DNA of 64,000 bases from Isoetes taiwanensis (GCA_021234155.1 JAJEKV010000066.1:7448618-7512617), one strand, 5' to 3'; positions 34,355 to 45,545 are shown, numbered from the stretch's first letter. Made by a program: numbers and translations. Notes: a model not told the origin generated them from the sequence alone.

Positions 34355-37066
34355 GCCTCAAATTTTGTAAATTTTGTAGAAGAATTAAAATTTTCATGTA
34401 ACTATGTTTCTTATTAATATAAAAGTTATTTTCCTCTATAATTAGAAAAAATGTTGTATGCTTGAAATGTAGGAAATAGAACCCAATCGTAGTAGAATTC
34501 TTCATAGCATGCCTAGAAACACCCTAGAAATCATGACTACAACAAAATTTTGGCAAAAAAATCATCTAAAATGCTAAAAATTGGGCCAGTCGGGTGAGAC
34601 CGCGCCAATGGCCTCTAAGGTCCGACATGACGCTGGCGTTCTGCTTTTCAAGGATTCACCCGCCTACCCCCAAAATCTTGCTTTTAGATGTCAGTTTTGC
34701 TCAAAATAAGTTGCTAGTTAGGTTAGAATTGGCCCAATTAGCCATATTAGCATCTTTAAATTCCCAAAAATGACCAAAAATTGGCCCAAAACAGGCCAAC
34801 CGGGTGAGACCGCGCCAAACGCGTCTGCGTCCGCGACGCGGAGGCCATCCGCGCGGATTCACCCGGGTCAGCCCATCTTTGGCCCAAATTAGCCAAATTT
34901 GATCCAACAAATTGCCATGTAGTGTTTCTTGCTTTGTTTTGCTTAAGTTTGCACTTCATGGTAGTTCAATTGGACACCCGAGCCATAGAACCAAGGTCGT
35001 CATTAGGTAGGTAGGTACCTTTTTGCACGAACCCCAGGTCACCCATAGTCTATAAAAATAGGCCCCATTTGCCATTTTTTTCTTCCCTCTGAACTGCTCC
35101 CAGCCCCTTAGGCGATTTTCGATCCTCCACCCGATCTTTGCAAGCCATTTTCTACACCCTTTCCTGCTCAATGGCCCGGCAACTTTGAGAGATGGTACAA
35201 TCTTTTGCCGACCATATCCATAAGCTTCCAGATAGATCAAGCCTTCTCTGTGTTTGATCACTTGTTTGATCTTCACGCAACTTTGACTAGAACACCCCAC
35301 TACACGGACATTATGTGCCAATATGACCAGCGAGGTCCTGCCTTGGGAAGTTAGGCGCCTCCTAGGGGAGGGAATGGGGTTTCTCTTGAGACACTTACCC
35401 AAGCCTTAGGTCGAGAGTTGGCGGGATCCAAAGGCAAGCGCGGCTATGGGATAGGACTAGGACCATGCCCGATTACATGACCTGCAGACATAATAGGCAT
35501 AGGTACCTTTCAGCTCGAGGGCGACCCTTGCCCTCTTCATGCACTATAAGTCAATCAACAAAGTAGGGGAACCCTCTGTTCAGCCCTTAGACTTAGCGCC
35601 ACTTGATACCCGTGTAGAGCCCGGGATCAAATCCACGAATATAGAATCCTCCGCCCCTCACGAATACTATGGCACGGCGTCGGGGGCACCATCTCTGAGA
35701 TCCATGAAGACTACGAGCAGCTAGGGGAGCGGGAACCCGAAATGGGAGAGCGGGGAGGCAACAAGAATGCGGAGGTATGCGTCGAGGCATGGCGACGGCG
35801 TGAGAACGACCTGGAAACCCACCGGTCGGCATCACAGCTCATCACCGATAGTCATCGGCGGGGAGGAGTACATTTTGCAAATGACATCCTCAACTTGTCC
35901 CTACTTGCCGGGAATGGGTCTTCGAATCGACGAGCTCTTGGGCATGATAGCACACGGGAAGAGCCTTGAGACCTCATCGACTACTCATACCGGGAGATCC
36001 CAAAGGGGAGCTGGCGGAGAGACACTCTTATCTTTGGGGAGACAATGTCGGATATAGCAGCCTATCGGCGGATAAAGGGAGATCTATCGGCGGTAAGGGA
36101 ACCTATCATCTCGAGAGGAGGAGTTCCAGCCAGAATCTGAGCACACTCTACAAACCCGGGGAAGGGCCCAAGCTCAAGCGCACCCGTTCGAGTCGGGGAG
36201 CATGAGGAAGGGTCCAGCGGCATCAACTTGGACAATGCAACCCGGCATGTGGAGGGATCATAAAGACGATGGCGGTGGATGCCTACGGTGAAGCGGCTTC
36301 GAAGGAAGGGCACCGATGGATCGAGGCGTAGGGAAGGGCACGACGCCGCTACTATCTTCCAGCCCCTCGGCCAAGGGCAAATGATGGTCTTCCACAAGGA
36401 GTTCAGCCCAAGGGGGAAGAATCCGTGGCACTTCTCATAGCACTTTCGGGCCGGGCAGCACTTTCGAAGATATAAGCCCATGCCTAACACATCATTCTTT
36501 TCAACAGGGCGGTCGCACTCCATTGCCTCGACTTTGCGAGGGGCACCTTAGGGATGCAACACTTTCGATTGGTAGCGACAATACCCGAGAACTCCGGGAA
36601 CCGAGATGGCCCGAAAGCACTTGAAGGAAGATCGGCGAGGAACATCTTGCGCAACCTCGGCAAAGGCCTCCGATTCGGGGATGTCAAGAACTTCTTCAGG
36701 GCTTTTGGGGGAGGCCACCTGATAATTGTGAAATTTTCTTAAGTTTTGTGCTAAATGTTTCGTGTACCCATTATGCTAAGATATATTTACCTTATCATGT
36801 AATCCTTATGTATTAATGACTATTAACTGTTTCGTCAATGTAAGGCTTTGTATGATTTCTTATAACTAAAGATAATTCAATTGCAAGTAAAATTGATCAA
36901 CATCTAACCCAAATAAAATGTATTGATGATCAATCCTTGCAGCAAGGAACTCAAGTGCAGGATCTCAAGATCAGCACCGACCACGCAATTGGGTACCAAG
37001 GAACTTGTTTGGCAGAGAACAGGAAGACTTTGAGCAGGATATGTCACCGAGGCGATCAAACAAAGG
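34355..37066 (+). other. unassigned internal region of the LTR element
   Basis: After the H3-like stop comes an AT-rich stretch (34,360-34,580). Then two similar inverted-repeat segments occur, CGGGTGAGACCGCGCCAA...TTCACCCG (34,582-34,665 and 34,798-34,866). From about 35,170 to 36,740 codon-like sequence appears, in pieces such as ADHIHKLPDRSS, GDPKGELAERHSYLWG (about 35,996-36,050) and ARNILRNLGKGLRFGDVKNF (about 36,630-36,690). Stops and shifts prevent assembly and I recognise no family. It may be a second extra ORF. The last 300 bases are AT-rich leader for gag. Confidence 0.5.
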
Positions 37067-37912
37067 TTGGTGCAGATGAGGAACCAGATGCAACACCTCA
37101 TCAACTGGGCGACACCTCTCATGAATGCACAGGAAGATGGTCCTCCACCTCCACCTTGTTTTCCGGGTGGTGACGAAGTCCCTCAGCAGGAAGGGGAGGG
37201 CAACCAGGGGAACGTCAGGGATAGGAGAAGGAAGAGGAGAACCAGGAGTCCATCATCATCTAGCTCCAGCTCATCAGATAGCTCTTCCAGTGAGGACAGC
37301 TCTGGCTCCGACAGTCAGTCGGGCACACCTAAAGCAAGGAAAAGAGCAAGAAAGACAGATGACTATCAGAAAAAGGTGGATAGTGCTATGAGCAATGTAT
37401 GGAAGACAAGAAAGCTGGGCCAGTTTTCAGGGAAAGACAGGTCAGGCATGGAGGCTGAAGCATGGCTTGATGAAATGGAAGAATTTGGCAACTCCTACGG
37501 TATGAAAGACAAGGACATAGGGAAAGTTGCTACAGCTAACCTTATTGGACCCGCAAGGATCTGGTGGAAGGGATATGCTAAGTCTAACAAGCTGAAGAGG
37601 AACAATTGCAGGTTTAAAACCTTCAGCAAGGCTTTCCGTAAGCACTATGTGCCAAGGTCTCATACTAGTAGACAGATTCAGCAGTTTTACAGGTTGAATC
37701 AGGGTAGCTTATCAGTGGCTAAGTATACCGAAGAATTTATGAGGCTCAGGCTGCATGTTCCTGGAGTCTCAGAGAGGCAAGCCGTGGATACTTACATTGA
37801 GGGGTTGAACAGCAATATCAAGAGGCTTGTTAGAGCAATCAACCCAAGGTCAGGGCTTGCAGTCGAAGATAAAGCTATAAGTTTAGAAGAGGCACCAAAG
37901 CAACTCCAGTGA
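37067..37912 (+). CDS. gag capsid protein of the LTR element
   Basis: A 281-codon open frame. The first part has a poly-Pro patch and a long Ser/Asp-rich run (SSSSSSSSDSSSSEDSS-like, 37,246-37,320). The second part is a Ty3/gypsy Gag domain with GQFSGKD, ARIWWKGYAK, FKTFSKAFRKHYVP, FYRLNQGSLSVAKYTEEFMRL and FIEGLN-type YIEGLNSNIKRLV. The true start is probably further upstream: the in-frame sequence EAIKQRLVQMRNQMQHL begins before 37,067, with a frame break near 37,050. A CCHC knuckle follows out of frame at about 38,130. The frame's integrity contrasts with the broken pol. Confidence 0.85.
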   Translation: MVQMRNQMQHLINWATPLMNAQEDGPPPPPCFPGGDEVPQQEGEGNQGNVRDRRRKRRTRSPSSSSSSSSDSSSSEDSSGSDSQSGTPKARKRARKTDDYQKKVDSAMSNVWKTRKLGQFSGKDRSGMEAEAWLDEMEEFGNSYGMKDKDIGKVATANLIGPARIWWKGYAKSNKLKRNNCRFKTFSKAFRKHYVPRSHTSRQIQQFYRLNQGSLSVAKYTEEFMRLRLHVPGVSERQAVDTYIEGLNSNIKRLVRAINPRSGLAVEDKAISLEEAPKQLQ

Positions 37913-38109
37913 GCAAATCAACCTTCGTAGGGTTGAGTTCAGGCGATCGGGGACAATATCGGGGTAAGCAATCAGCAGCCTACACCATCGTGAGTCGGCA
38001 GAAGGTAAGGGTCGAGCAAAGCTTTTGGGGACCGTAAGCCCGAGAATGCATCGGGCAGGCTCTTAAAGCGTCTCCTAGACAGTTTCTTAGAAGGAAAAGA
38101 GACGAGGAA

Positions 38110-38640
38110 TGCATTGAGAAAAGTTATGCTTCAGTGTGCTTCCAGCCGGGGGCACCGAACACACGATTGTCCATTCGGTCATCCCGGTCGGCCTTGGCGT
38201 AACTCTTGGATTGGGACTCCCCAACGTAAGCCGGGCGAGGGCGGCGACCAGCCAGGAGGCCCGGGACTTCATAGATGGTGAGTGTCACATATGTGCAAAC
38301 ATTGAGGCGGTGATATAGAGAATCGATCAAGCTGTCATCGCCATGGACGGGATCATAGATAGTAATCCTTATGTAGTCCTCATAGATACGGGTAGCTCTC
38401 ATAATTTTGCATCTCCTAGATTGGCTGCCCTAATGAAGAACAAGGTATTGAAGTCTAAGCCAAGGCCGGTAGCTATGGCAAACGGCGCCATTCGCACACT
38501 AAGGGAGGAGGATCACCTTTGACATAGACCTTAGTGGGGCTAAGTGGCCGATGGGAGCGAAGTCATGGATATCGGAAGATATGATCCGATAGTGGGGATG
38601 GAATTTTTGAAGCCAGCCAAAGCCATGATTGATTGCGGCC
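38110..38640 (+). pseudogene. gag zinc knuckle and aspartic protease
   Basis: Around 38,133-38,175 the pieces CFQ and GHRTHDCP are visible in neighbouring frames, a CCHC zinc knuckle broken by a shift. The protease follows, with active site VVLIDTGSSHNF (IDTG at about 38,380-38,391), then LAALMKNKVLKSKP and VAMANG. The frame then breaks near 38,515. The order knuckle-protease is standard for gypsy pol. The protease would act as a dimer to process Gag-Pol. Confidence 0.8.
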
Positions 38641-38859
38641 GAATGAAGTCACCATGACGGCACCGCAGGCGGCAAAGTTGATAGTGAAAGGTAAGAAGCT
38701 AGATTCTCCTATGCGGTGTATTTCTTTGAAGCGACTAAGGAAGAGTATAGAAAAGAATAAGGTGGATTACATCTTGAGGATGGAATCAGTTGAGCCGAAC
38801 AAGCGGGATGGAAGTGACCCAAAGGGAAAATCGGTTGCCCGAGCGGATAGCCGAGCTTA

Positions 38860-39690
38860 TTTCAGAATTCAAGGATGTATTTCGGATGAAATCCGGCAGG
38901 CAGCCACCTTATAGGGGTGTGGAATGCGAGATCACATTGGCTCCGGGATCACGAAGCCTACCAAGAAGCGCCATATAGAATGAGCACCCCGCGGAATTGA
39001 TTGAGCTCAAGAAACGGCTTCAGGAATTGCTCGAGCTTGGATTTATAAGAGCAAGTGTGTCTCCTTTGAGACACCTATACTCTTTGTGAAGAAGAAAAAG
39101 ATGGGAGCTTAAGAATGTGCATAGACTATCGCCAGCTTAATAAGCGGCGATAAAGAACAAGTATGCATTGCCAAGGGCGAGATGATCTAATGGACCCGTT
39201 TAAAGGAGCAAAGGTATTCTCTAAAATTGATTTGAGGTCAGGATACCATCGGATAAGAATAAAAGAAGAGGATATCCATAAGACCGCTTTTTGAGCGGGT
39301 ATGGTCATTTTGAGTTCTGATAATGCCCTTTGGACTATCAAATGCTCCAGCAACGTTTATGCGCCTCATGAACGACATCTTCAGAGACTTCTTGGATGAG
39401 TTTGTTATTGTCTTCTTCGACGACATCCTAATCTACAGCAAGTCCCTTGAGGAGCATTGTCAGCATCTCAGGAAAGTGTTGGAGAAGTTGAGGCGTCATC
39501 GGTTGTATCGCGAAGCTCTCTAAGTGCCACTTTGCAACAGTAGAGTGGAGTATTTGGGGCATGTAGTAACGTCCAAGGGAATCTCCACAGATCCATCTAA
39601 GATTGAGGCAATAGTTGATTGGCCAGCTCAAAGGAATGTGGCGTAGTAAGAAGCTTTCTCGGGTTGGCGGGATATTACGAGAAAGTTAAG
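38860..39690 (+). pseudogene. reverse transcriptase of the LTR element
   Basis: Motifs in order are LLELGFIRAS, MCIDYRQLNK (first block), [15 protein letters not shown] (catalytic Asp in SKIDL), [20 protein letters not shown], the catalytic [12 protein letters not shown] (FDDI at about 39,416), then VEYLGHVVTSKGISTDPSKIEAI. Frame breaks occur near 39,095, 39,150, 39,290, 39,310, 39,515 and 39,540, most of them one or two bases and often next to a CG. Family identity is certain despite the breaks. Confidence 0.88.
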
Positions 39691-39706
39691 TGAAGGACTT
39701 TGCTAA

Positions 39707-40240
39707 GTGGGCGTCCCCTCCGGGGACCTCACTAAGGCCAAGAAGATTAAGGATTGGGCTAGCCATTGGTTAGAGAAAGTCCAAGCTTCTTTTGAGAAGC
39801 TTAAAGAGGCCCTAACAATAGCACCAGTGCTTGTTCTCCCGGATCCGAGTAAAGATAAGTTGGTAGCAACAGATGCAAGCAAGATAGCAACAGGGGCAGT
39901 CTTGATGCATGAAGGAAGGGTAGTCGCCTACGACTTCGAAGAAGATGAGCGGCGCCGAAAGCAACGCTACCCAACCCATGATCAGGAGCTGCTAGCCATT
40001 GTCAGGGCATTGAGGATATGGAGGCATTATCTGCTGGGAAGGAAGTTTCAGTTGGATACTGATCACCAGAGCCTTCAGTATCTTTTCACCCAGCCACTCC
40101 TCAACTTAAGACAAAGGAGGTGGATGGAATTCCTTGAGGAGTATGATTTTGATATTATATATAAGCCTGGTAAGCTTAATGTTGTAGCAGATGCCCTCTC
40201 CAGGAGACCATTTCGGACAAGGGCGCATTGTAATGCGATT
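39707..40240 (+). pseudogene. RNase H of the LTR element
   Basis: An open frame begins near 39,707 and includes LVLPDPSKDKLVATDASKIATGAVL (first Asp in ATDAS), YPTHDQELLAIVRALRIWRHYLLG (catalytic Glu in QELLA), DTDHQSLQYLF and the closing VVADALSRRP. This is the standard gypsy RNase H. It degrades the RNA strand during reverse transcription. The domain itself is open, while the joins on both sides are broken. Confidence 0.88.
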
Positions 40241-40281
40241 TCCACTCTTTCAGTGAGTTTGGCAAGAAGATTGAGGAGTCC

Positions 40282-41390
40282 TTGCCAACAGATGTGGACT
40301 TCAAGGGCGTATGGGAAAGCCTTTCCAAGGAAGCCGAAACGGATAAGGAGTGGGAAGCCTTCAAGCATTATAAGAAGGAAGGCAACCTGTTGTATCACAA
40401 GCATAAGTTGTGTGTGCCCGAATCATCAGAGGTAAGGAAGCTAATTCTTCATGACACACATAACAGCCCAATAGCAGGGCATGCTGGCTTCATGAAGACC
40501 TATTTCAAGATTCGAAGTAGCTACTTCTGGCCAGGAATGAAGAGGCAGATAGCTGCATATATTCGGGATTGCCCGCTTATGTCAGCAGACCAAAGCGGAG
40601 CAACTTCGGATTCCAGGTGCTCTTGAGCCATTAAGGGTGCCAAATGCAAAGTGGGAGGTCATAAGCATGGATTTCATCACAGGTCTCCCTAGAACTCTTC
40701 GAGGCAAGGATGCATTGATGGTTGTCGTAGATAAGTTATCTAAGATGGCACATTTTGTGCCTTGCAAGACTAATGACACCGCATTAGATCTTGCCAAGTT
40801 ATTTGTAAGGGAGATTTTCAGACTCCATGGCATGCCTCGGAGATAATATCTGATAGGGATTCCAAGTTTATGAGTGCCTTACGGGGACCTCTTCAGCACC
40901 ATTCGACGAAGCTCTCCATGAGCACGGCATATCATCCCCAAACAGATGGCCGGGCGGAAAGGGCCGAATCGGATCATTGAAGACATGCTTGAAGCTATGT
41001 GTGGAACAAGCGGTCAAGTGGGATGAGTACATCCACTTGGTGGAATTCGCCAACAATTACCAGCGGGGAGTCATCTCGGATGTCTCCTTTCATGGTAAAT
41101 TACGGGTACCAATTGCTTAACCCCTCGATACACGGCACAATCTCGTGTCCAAGGTAGAAGTATCCCAAATGAATGTTAGGGGATATGCAGCAGCTTAGTG
41201 GAAGAAGTAAGGGGTTATTTATTGGCAGCAAGAAGTCGGCGAAGAGTGTAGCCGACAAGCACGGGACCGTAAGAGAGAGTTTAAGGTAAGCGTCTACCGC
41301 TTTGGTTGAAGATCAAGGTGAAGCAAGCCAAGGCTGCGGATTGGGAGCTGCAAGAAGCTTGCCCCTAGGTGGGCTGGTCCGTTCAAGATT
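40282..41390 (+). pseudogene. integrase of the LTR element
   Basis: The N-terminal zinc domain is visible as H..N..H (ILHDTHNSPIAGHAGF) and then C (RDCP), with the second Cys lost at a shift near 40,582. The core begins WEVISMDFITGLP (first catalytic Asp at about 40,670). The second catalytic Asp lies in ISDRDSKF (about 40,850), and the Glu region, FAYNNSYQ-like FANNYQ, follows near 41,050. The C-terminal region is broken into short frames to 41,390. Together with the chromodomain that follows, this places integration targeting at the C-terminus. Confidence 0.85.
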
Positions 41391-41760
41391 TTGGAGAGAG
41401 TGGGCTCTCAAGCCTACAAGTTGGATCTTCCAGCCCATCTCAAGGTGCACAAGGTCTTCCACGTAAGTTTATTAAAAGGCACAATCCTAACCCCGAGGGA
41501 GGTTTTGGACACTCCAACTTTGTTGGAAATGACGGAGGAGCAAGTAGAAATAGTGCCTGAGTTACTTCTTGATAAGTCATTCAAGAAGACTAGGAGGTCT
41601 CAGTTCCTCCAGTATTTGGTTAAGTGGAAGCACTTACCCGTGGAAGATGCGACATGGGTATTGAAACAAGACTTGGAGAAGCAATACCCAGAGTTTATGA
41701 AGGAGTTTGATGGGCTTAGTCGTCTCCCACTTGGTCGACCCCGACCTGCCAGGTGGTTAG
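41391..41760 (+). pseudogene. integrase C-terminus with chromodomain
   Basis: ILERVGSQAYKLDLP and KVHKVFHVSLL (41,391-41,470) are the usual GPY/F-end of gypsy integrase. About 40 residues on, FLQYLVKWKHLPVEDATWVLKQDL (about 41,600-41,672) is a chromodomain core with YLVKWK and TW, as in chromoviruses that target heterochromatin. The aromatic cage cannot be fully confirmed from the sequence. The reading frame is open to 41,912, but the part after 41,760 looks like UTR. Confidence 0.85.
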
Positions 41761-41912
41761 CTAGTATGTTGTTAGTTAGCCTTAAGCCTGGCGCATGCAT
41801 TCTAGTTACTAGGGTGCATGTGCCAGAACCTTGGATCGTGTGGGCGATGATGGGATACACCTTTAGGGCATTCTCTAGGCCACACGCACCAAGAGGTGCG
41901 CATGACCATTAG

Positions 41913-42606
41913 GGTCATGTGAGTGAGGAATGAGGCATAGTGGGCGATGATGGGACATCGATCGGATGATCTCTATGCCACGATGCGGGGTACGCACACC
42001 TGGCCGTAGGAGGGTCATGGTGAAGGTTAAAGTGATCATGCGCGATGATGGGATCGTGAGACGTTCCCTAGCTTCAAACCCGTGGGGCATGATGCACTAG
42101 GGGTACTCGGCACCGGGTAACCGAGTACAAGGTAGCACTCGATCATGGGCGATGATGGGAGCATCTTAAATCATCCTTAAGCTCAAATCCGAAAGGGCCA
42201 TGATCTTGGGCAAGGTAGTAGGACAACCTCGAGTCAGTAGTTCGGCTCAAGGAGGTAAGGGGGGTGGTCCCCTAAAACCACAAATTATTAACTAAACTAA
42301 CGTAATGTGCTCCTTTTGCAGGCAAGTAGAAGGTGGACTTCAACGAGGGCGCGCATTTAGAAGATAGGGGGAGCCATAATTTAGATTATGAACCCTAATA
42401 ACTCTTACAATAATGTTTTGAATTATCGTAAGAAATAACCGTGTTAAGGCTATATAATTTTGTATAAGTACAAATATAGCCTAAAATTTTGACTTGAACT
42501 AATAAAACTTGATTACTATAATAAACTAAAGGTTATGACATGTTGTTGCTTGTGCAGGCATAAGGTAGGTTCGTCACCTTAGCGCAATGCTGAGGACAGC
42601 ATTGTC
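41913..42606 (+). other. 3' untranslated region of the LTR element
   Basis: It contains repeats of GGGCGATGATGGGA (about 41,845, 41,943, 42,030 (as GCGCGATGATGGGA) and 42,147) with diverged sequence between them. No further gene is seen before the polypurine tract. Confidence 0.5.
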
Positions 42607-42621
42607 CTAAGGGGGGGAGAA
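42607..42621 (+). other. polypurine tract
   Basis: AAGGGGGGGAGAATG directly precedes the 3' LTR and would prime plus-strand synthesis. A matching AAGGTGGGGAGAATG is found before the LTR at 12,893. Confidence 0.85.
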
Positions 42622-44279
42622 TGTGACGGCCCAGGGGAATATACGCCATAAATACGTATATTCCTGGATCCGTCACCATACAAGTCTATCCTCATAGCCT
42701 TGTATACCATAGATTGTGGCACTAGGGGGGCATGGCTAAGATATTCTCATAACTTAGCCAACCATAGGTTAAGCCATTATCCACGTGGCCTTAACCTATT
42801 GGGGCACCGCCACACAGGACTCACCCGATTGGTGCCACGTGGCATCCTAGGTGGACCTAACTCATATAGGCATAAACCCTAACCCTAGACCTCTTTCCAG
42901 CCCTAGCACCCAGAGACTCACCTACTCGTTCGAAACCCCGTTTCGAACATGGTTTATTTGTGGCATAGGCTGGTGCGGCGAGCCCCAGCGGGGTAGACTC
43001 GTTCTTGGAGTAGGAGCGGCATCTAGGTGAGTGGAGACCATGGAGGCACATGGATCTGGAGGGAGAGCTTCAGGAGCAGGTATGTAGGATAATAGTTGTG
43101 ATAGCTCATCTGGAAATTAGCATTCCAGATATGCTAGTATTTTGTATCTAGAGTAGAGCCATCCTAGAACCTATATTCAACATCTTGAACCCTAATCAAG
43201 GAACCCTAACTATTAGTTAGATTTGTATGATTAGGTTAAGATGTTCTTCTTATGATTATTCTCATGATGTGATGAGTATGGATGTTGGTTGATCTTGTTT
43301 GCTCCTCTTGTATTGGGAAGGGGGGTAGAGACCTAGAGCCATATGTAGTATGCTCCTAGAGTAGACCCCTTAGTTCCTATTAGTTGCGGCCTGTGCATAG
43401 GAGCCCACCCGGCTATTGAGGCTATGATATGACTCAGCACCATATAACGGGGGCTAGAGGGAAAGCGGAGGGAGGATCCCCCGCCGAGGGGGGGCCGGGG
43501 GGATCCCATAGTGGGCTAGGCTTATGGTGGGGTCACTTAGGTGGGCCGAGCATGGGTCCGACACCTCCTGGGGCAATGGTGTCGCCCTGCCTCTCGAGAG
43601 CTGCAAGTTTTGGCTTGGCTCTCGTTTTGGGGGGTTAAGTCGGGTACGAATCGTGTGTCGCCACGATTCTCTAGCCGCCCACGGAACCTCTAGACCCTGG
43701 GAAGGGGAGATGCAACCCTTCCTGCCTCATCGGACCGAGGGGAGATGCAACACAGGTAGTCCCGATGGGTGATGCCATGGGATTGCGTATCCGGAAGGCT
43801 AGAGTCATGCCCGAGCCTGATTTAGCCCATCTCAAAGTATGCAATGGGAGGGGCGGATGGAGTGGTCAACCCTAGCCATTGTTCTATGCCAGCCCTCGCC
43901 ATTGCCATGACTCGGTGCGCTCTATCTTGAGGCCTAGCCGGTCAGTCATCCTCCTTACAGTGGGCGGGGGGTAGGAGCTCTCATGTTTTATGGTTCGTGA
44001 TTATCATCTTTGCCTTGGTTTATGAGTGATGCACTACCCTTCGAGGTAGTATTTGTATATGTTGATGCTAGTTCTGACGTGTTATCGCTTCCGCTGTTAT
44101 AGGAGCCCATAGGGGAAGGGCGCGCAAGACACCTTCGTGTTCCCTTCCCGCACTAAGAGTCACCTCAGAGTGCGGGGTAGACGAAGGGCCCATGCGGTTG
44201 CTGAGCCGGATGGGGGATTTCCTGCCGAGTGTACGGCCGGGCGCCGTACGTTTAGCAGGGAGCGTCACAATATCCGCCA
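42622..44279 (+). repeat. 3' LTR
   Basis: It begins TGTGACGGCCCAGG and ends AGCGTCACA. It is almost identical to the 5' LTR over the first several hundred bases; later differences are mostly one- or two-base indels in G/C-rich parts. Confidence 0.9.
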
Positions 44280-44284
44280 AGAAC
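44280..44284. repeat. target site duplication of LTR element, right
   Basis: ATATC matches 31,032-31,036. Removing the element and one copy rejoins the LINE B reverse transcriptase. Confidence 0.85.
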
Positions 44285-45545
44285 TGCCAGCTGACATGTC
44301 ATAAGCCTTGGCAAAGTCCAGCTTAAGAAAAACAAGGGGCTGCCTCATCCTACAAGCCCAATGCACTCCCTCAAAAGCAGCAGCCACATTATGAAGAATA
44401 TTCAGCTGAGGGAGAAAACCAGACTGCTCTGGGCTAATGGCGTGAACTAGTACTGGCTTAAGCCTCTTCGCCAAAGCCTTAGCAATGATTTTATACACTA
44501 CAGACAACAGAGTAATAGGCCTCCAGTCACTGATGGTTTTAGGATGCTTACATTTGGGTATAAGTGAAATACAACCTGTATTCAGTAGAGGATGCATCGA
44601 GTTATTCCCCAAAAGATCCATATACACCTGCACCACCGAGTCCCCCACCCACTCCCAGTACTGCTGAAAAAACTCCACTGGTATTCCGTCCAACCTAGGA
44701 CACTTATTCCGAGCCAACAGGCGGCATGCGTCCCCCAACTCCTGCCCTGTCAACGGCTACTCTAAGCTCTGTCTTTGAAGGGCTGAGATTCTTGGCGATA
44801 CCTTGGCCAGCACCAGCTCCTGAAAAACACTCTGTGAGGGAAGCGGGCTCTCCTTGAAAAACCTTTCATAGTGTGCTGCTACAAAGGCCTTGATAGCATC
44901 TGGTTGCTGCAACAACACTTCCTGGGTTGTAACTATGTCAGCCATGGCAGCTGCATACTTCTTCTGGCGGGCTGCTCGGAAAAAGACTTTAGAGCAAGTG
45001 TCAGACTGTTTCAGCCACGTCAAACCCGCTTTGACCCTGGCCTGCGACACCTTGGCTTCCTTGTCAACCACGATCTGACGAAGCACCTGCTGCTCACGCA
45101 AGCCATCAGAGACCCGCCGTCTAAGAGACTCCAGTTCCGCATATAAGGCATCCAACCTGCGACGCTGAGCCGAAGCCTTTTGCCGCCCCCACTCTTTCGC
45201 AAACTGTTTTACCCTAGCCAATGCTGTAACCATTGCACTCATTCCGCTATCCTGGCTGAATATCTGCTGCCAAATGAGCTTACAGCCGGCTGTGAACTCT
45301 GGATCCTGAAGAAAGCTTGTGTTAAGCTTAAAAACCATCCTGAGAGGCCGCGGTGGGTGGTCATGAAGCCGCTGAATGATATGGGGAGTGTGATCAGAGA
45401 CAGAGGTGGCCAGAACATTTACGCTAGTGAAGGCTGGAGCATGATCCAAGACTGCTGGAGTGCCATAAACTCTATCCAGCCTAGAGTATGCCCTACCATG
45501 CCCCAGCCAATTATTGCACCAAGTAAAATTCTGATCCCCAGTTGA
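44280..45545 (-). pseudogene. LINE B second copy, 5' part: endonuclease end and RT start
   Basis: On the minus strand from 45,545 the end of the endonuclease reads FTWCNNWLGHGRAYSRLDRVYG, the copy being 5'-truncated here. The linker (44,757-45,449) follows, then a stop at about 44,754, then the RT start (44,265-44,753) with GCISLIPKCKHPKTISDWRPITLL and LKLDFAKAYD. A single missing base next to AYD puts the rest out of frame before the LTR insertion. The sequence continues at 31,036. It is homologous to 7.1-8.4 kb. Confidence 0.88.

Larger units (their letters stand above)
31037..44279 (+). mobile_element. complete Ty3/gypsy chromovirus carrying an H3-like ORF
   Basis: This 13.2-kb LTR retrotransposon has LTRs of 1643 and 1658 bases bounded by TGTGACG...CGTCACA, and a 5-bp duplication ATATC. 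The internal order on the plus strand is an H3-like ORF, about 2.7 kb of unknown sequence, gag, protease, reverse transcriptase, RNase H, integrase and chromodomain. Integrase after RNase H, plus the chromodomain, places it with chromoviruses. In the first 230 bases the two LTRs differ by only two visible substitutions, so insertion was recent, yet pol is full of frame breaks. It sits in the reverse transcriptase of a minus-strand LINE B. A related LTR is at 12.9-14.4 kb. Confidence 0.92.

Noticed and set aside
31037-44279. Endogenous virus or giant-virus insertion as source of the histone
   Set aside because: The LTRs, target duplication, gag-pol order and chromodomain define a gypsy retrotransposon. 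No other viral genes are present.
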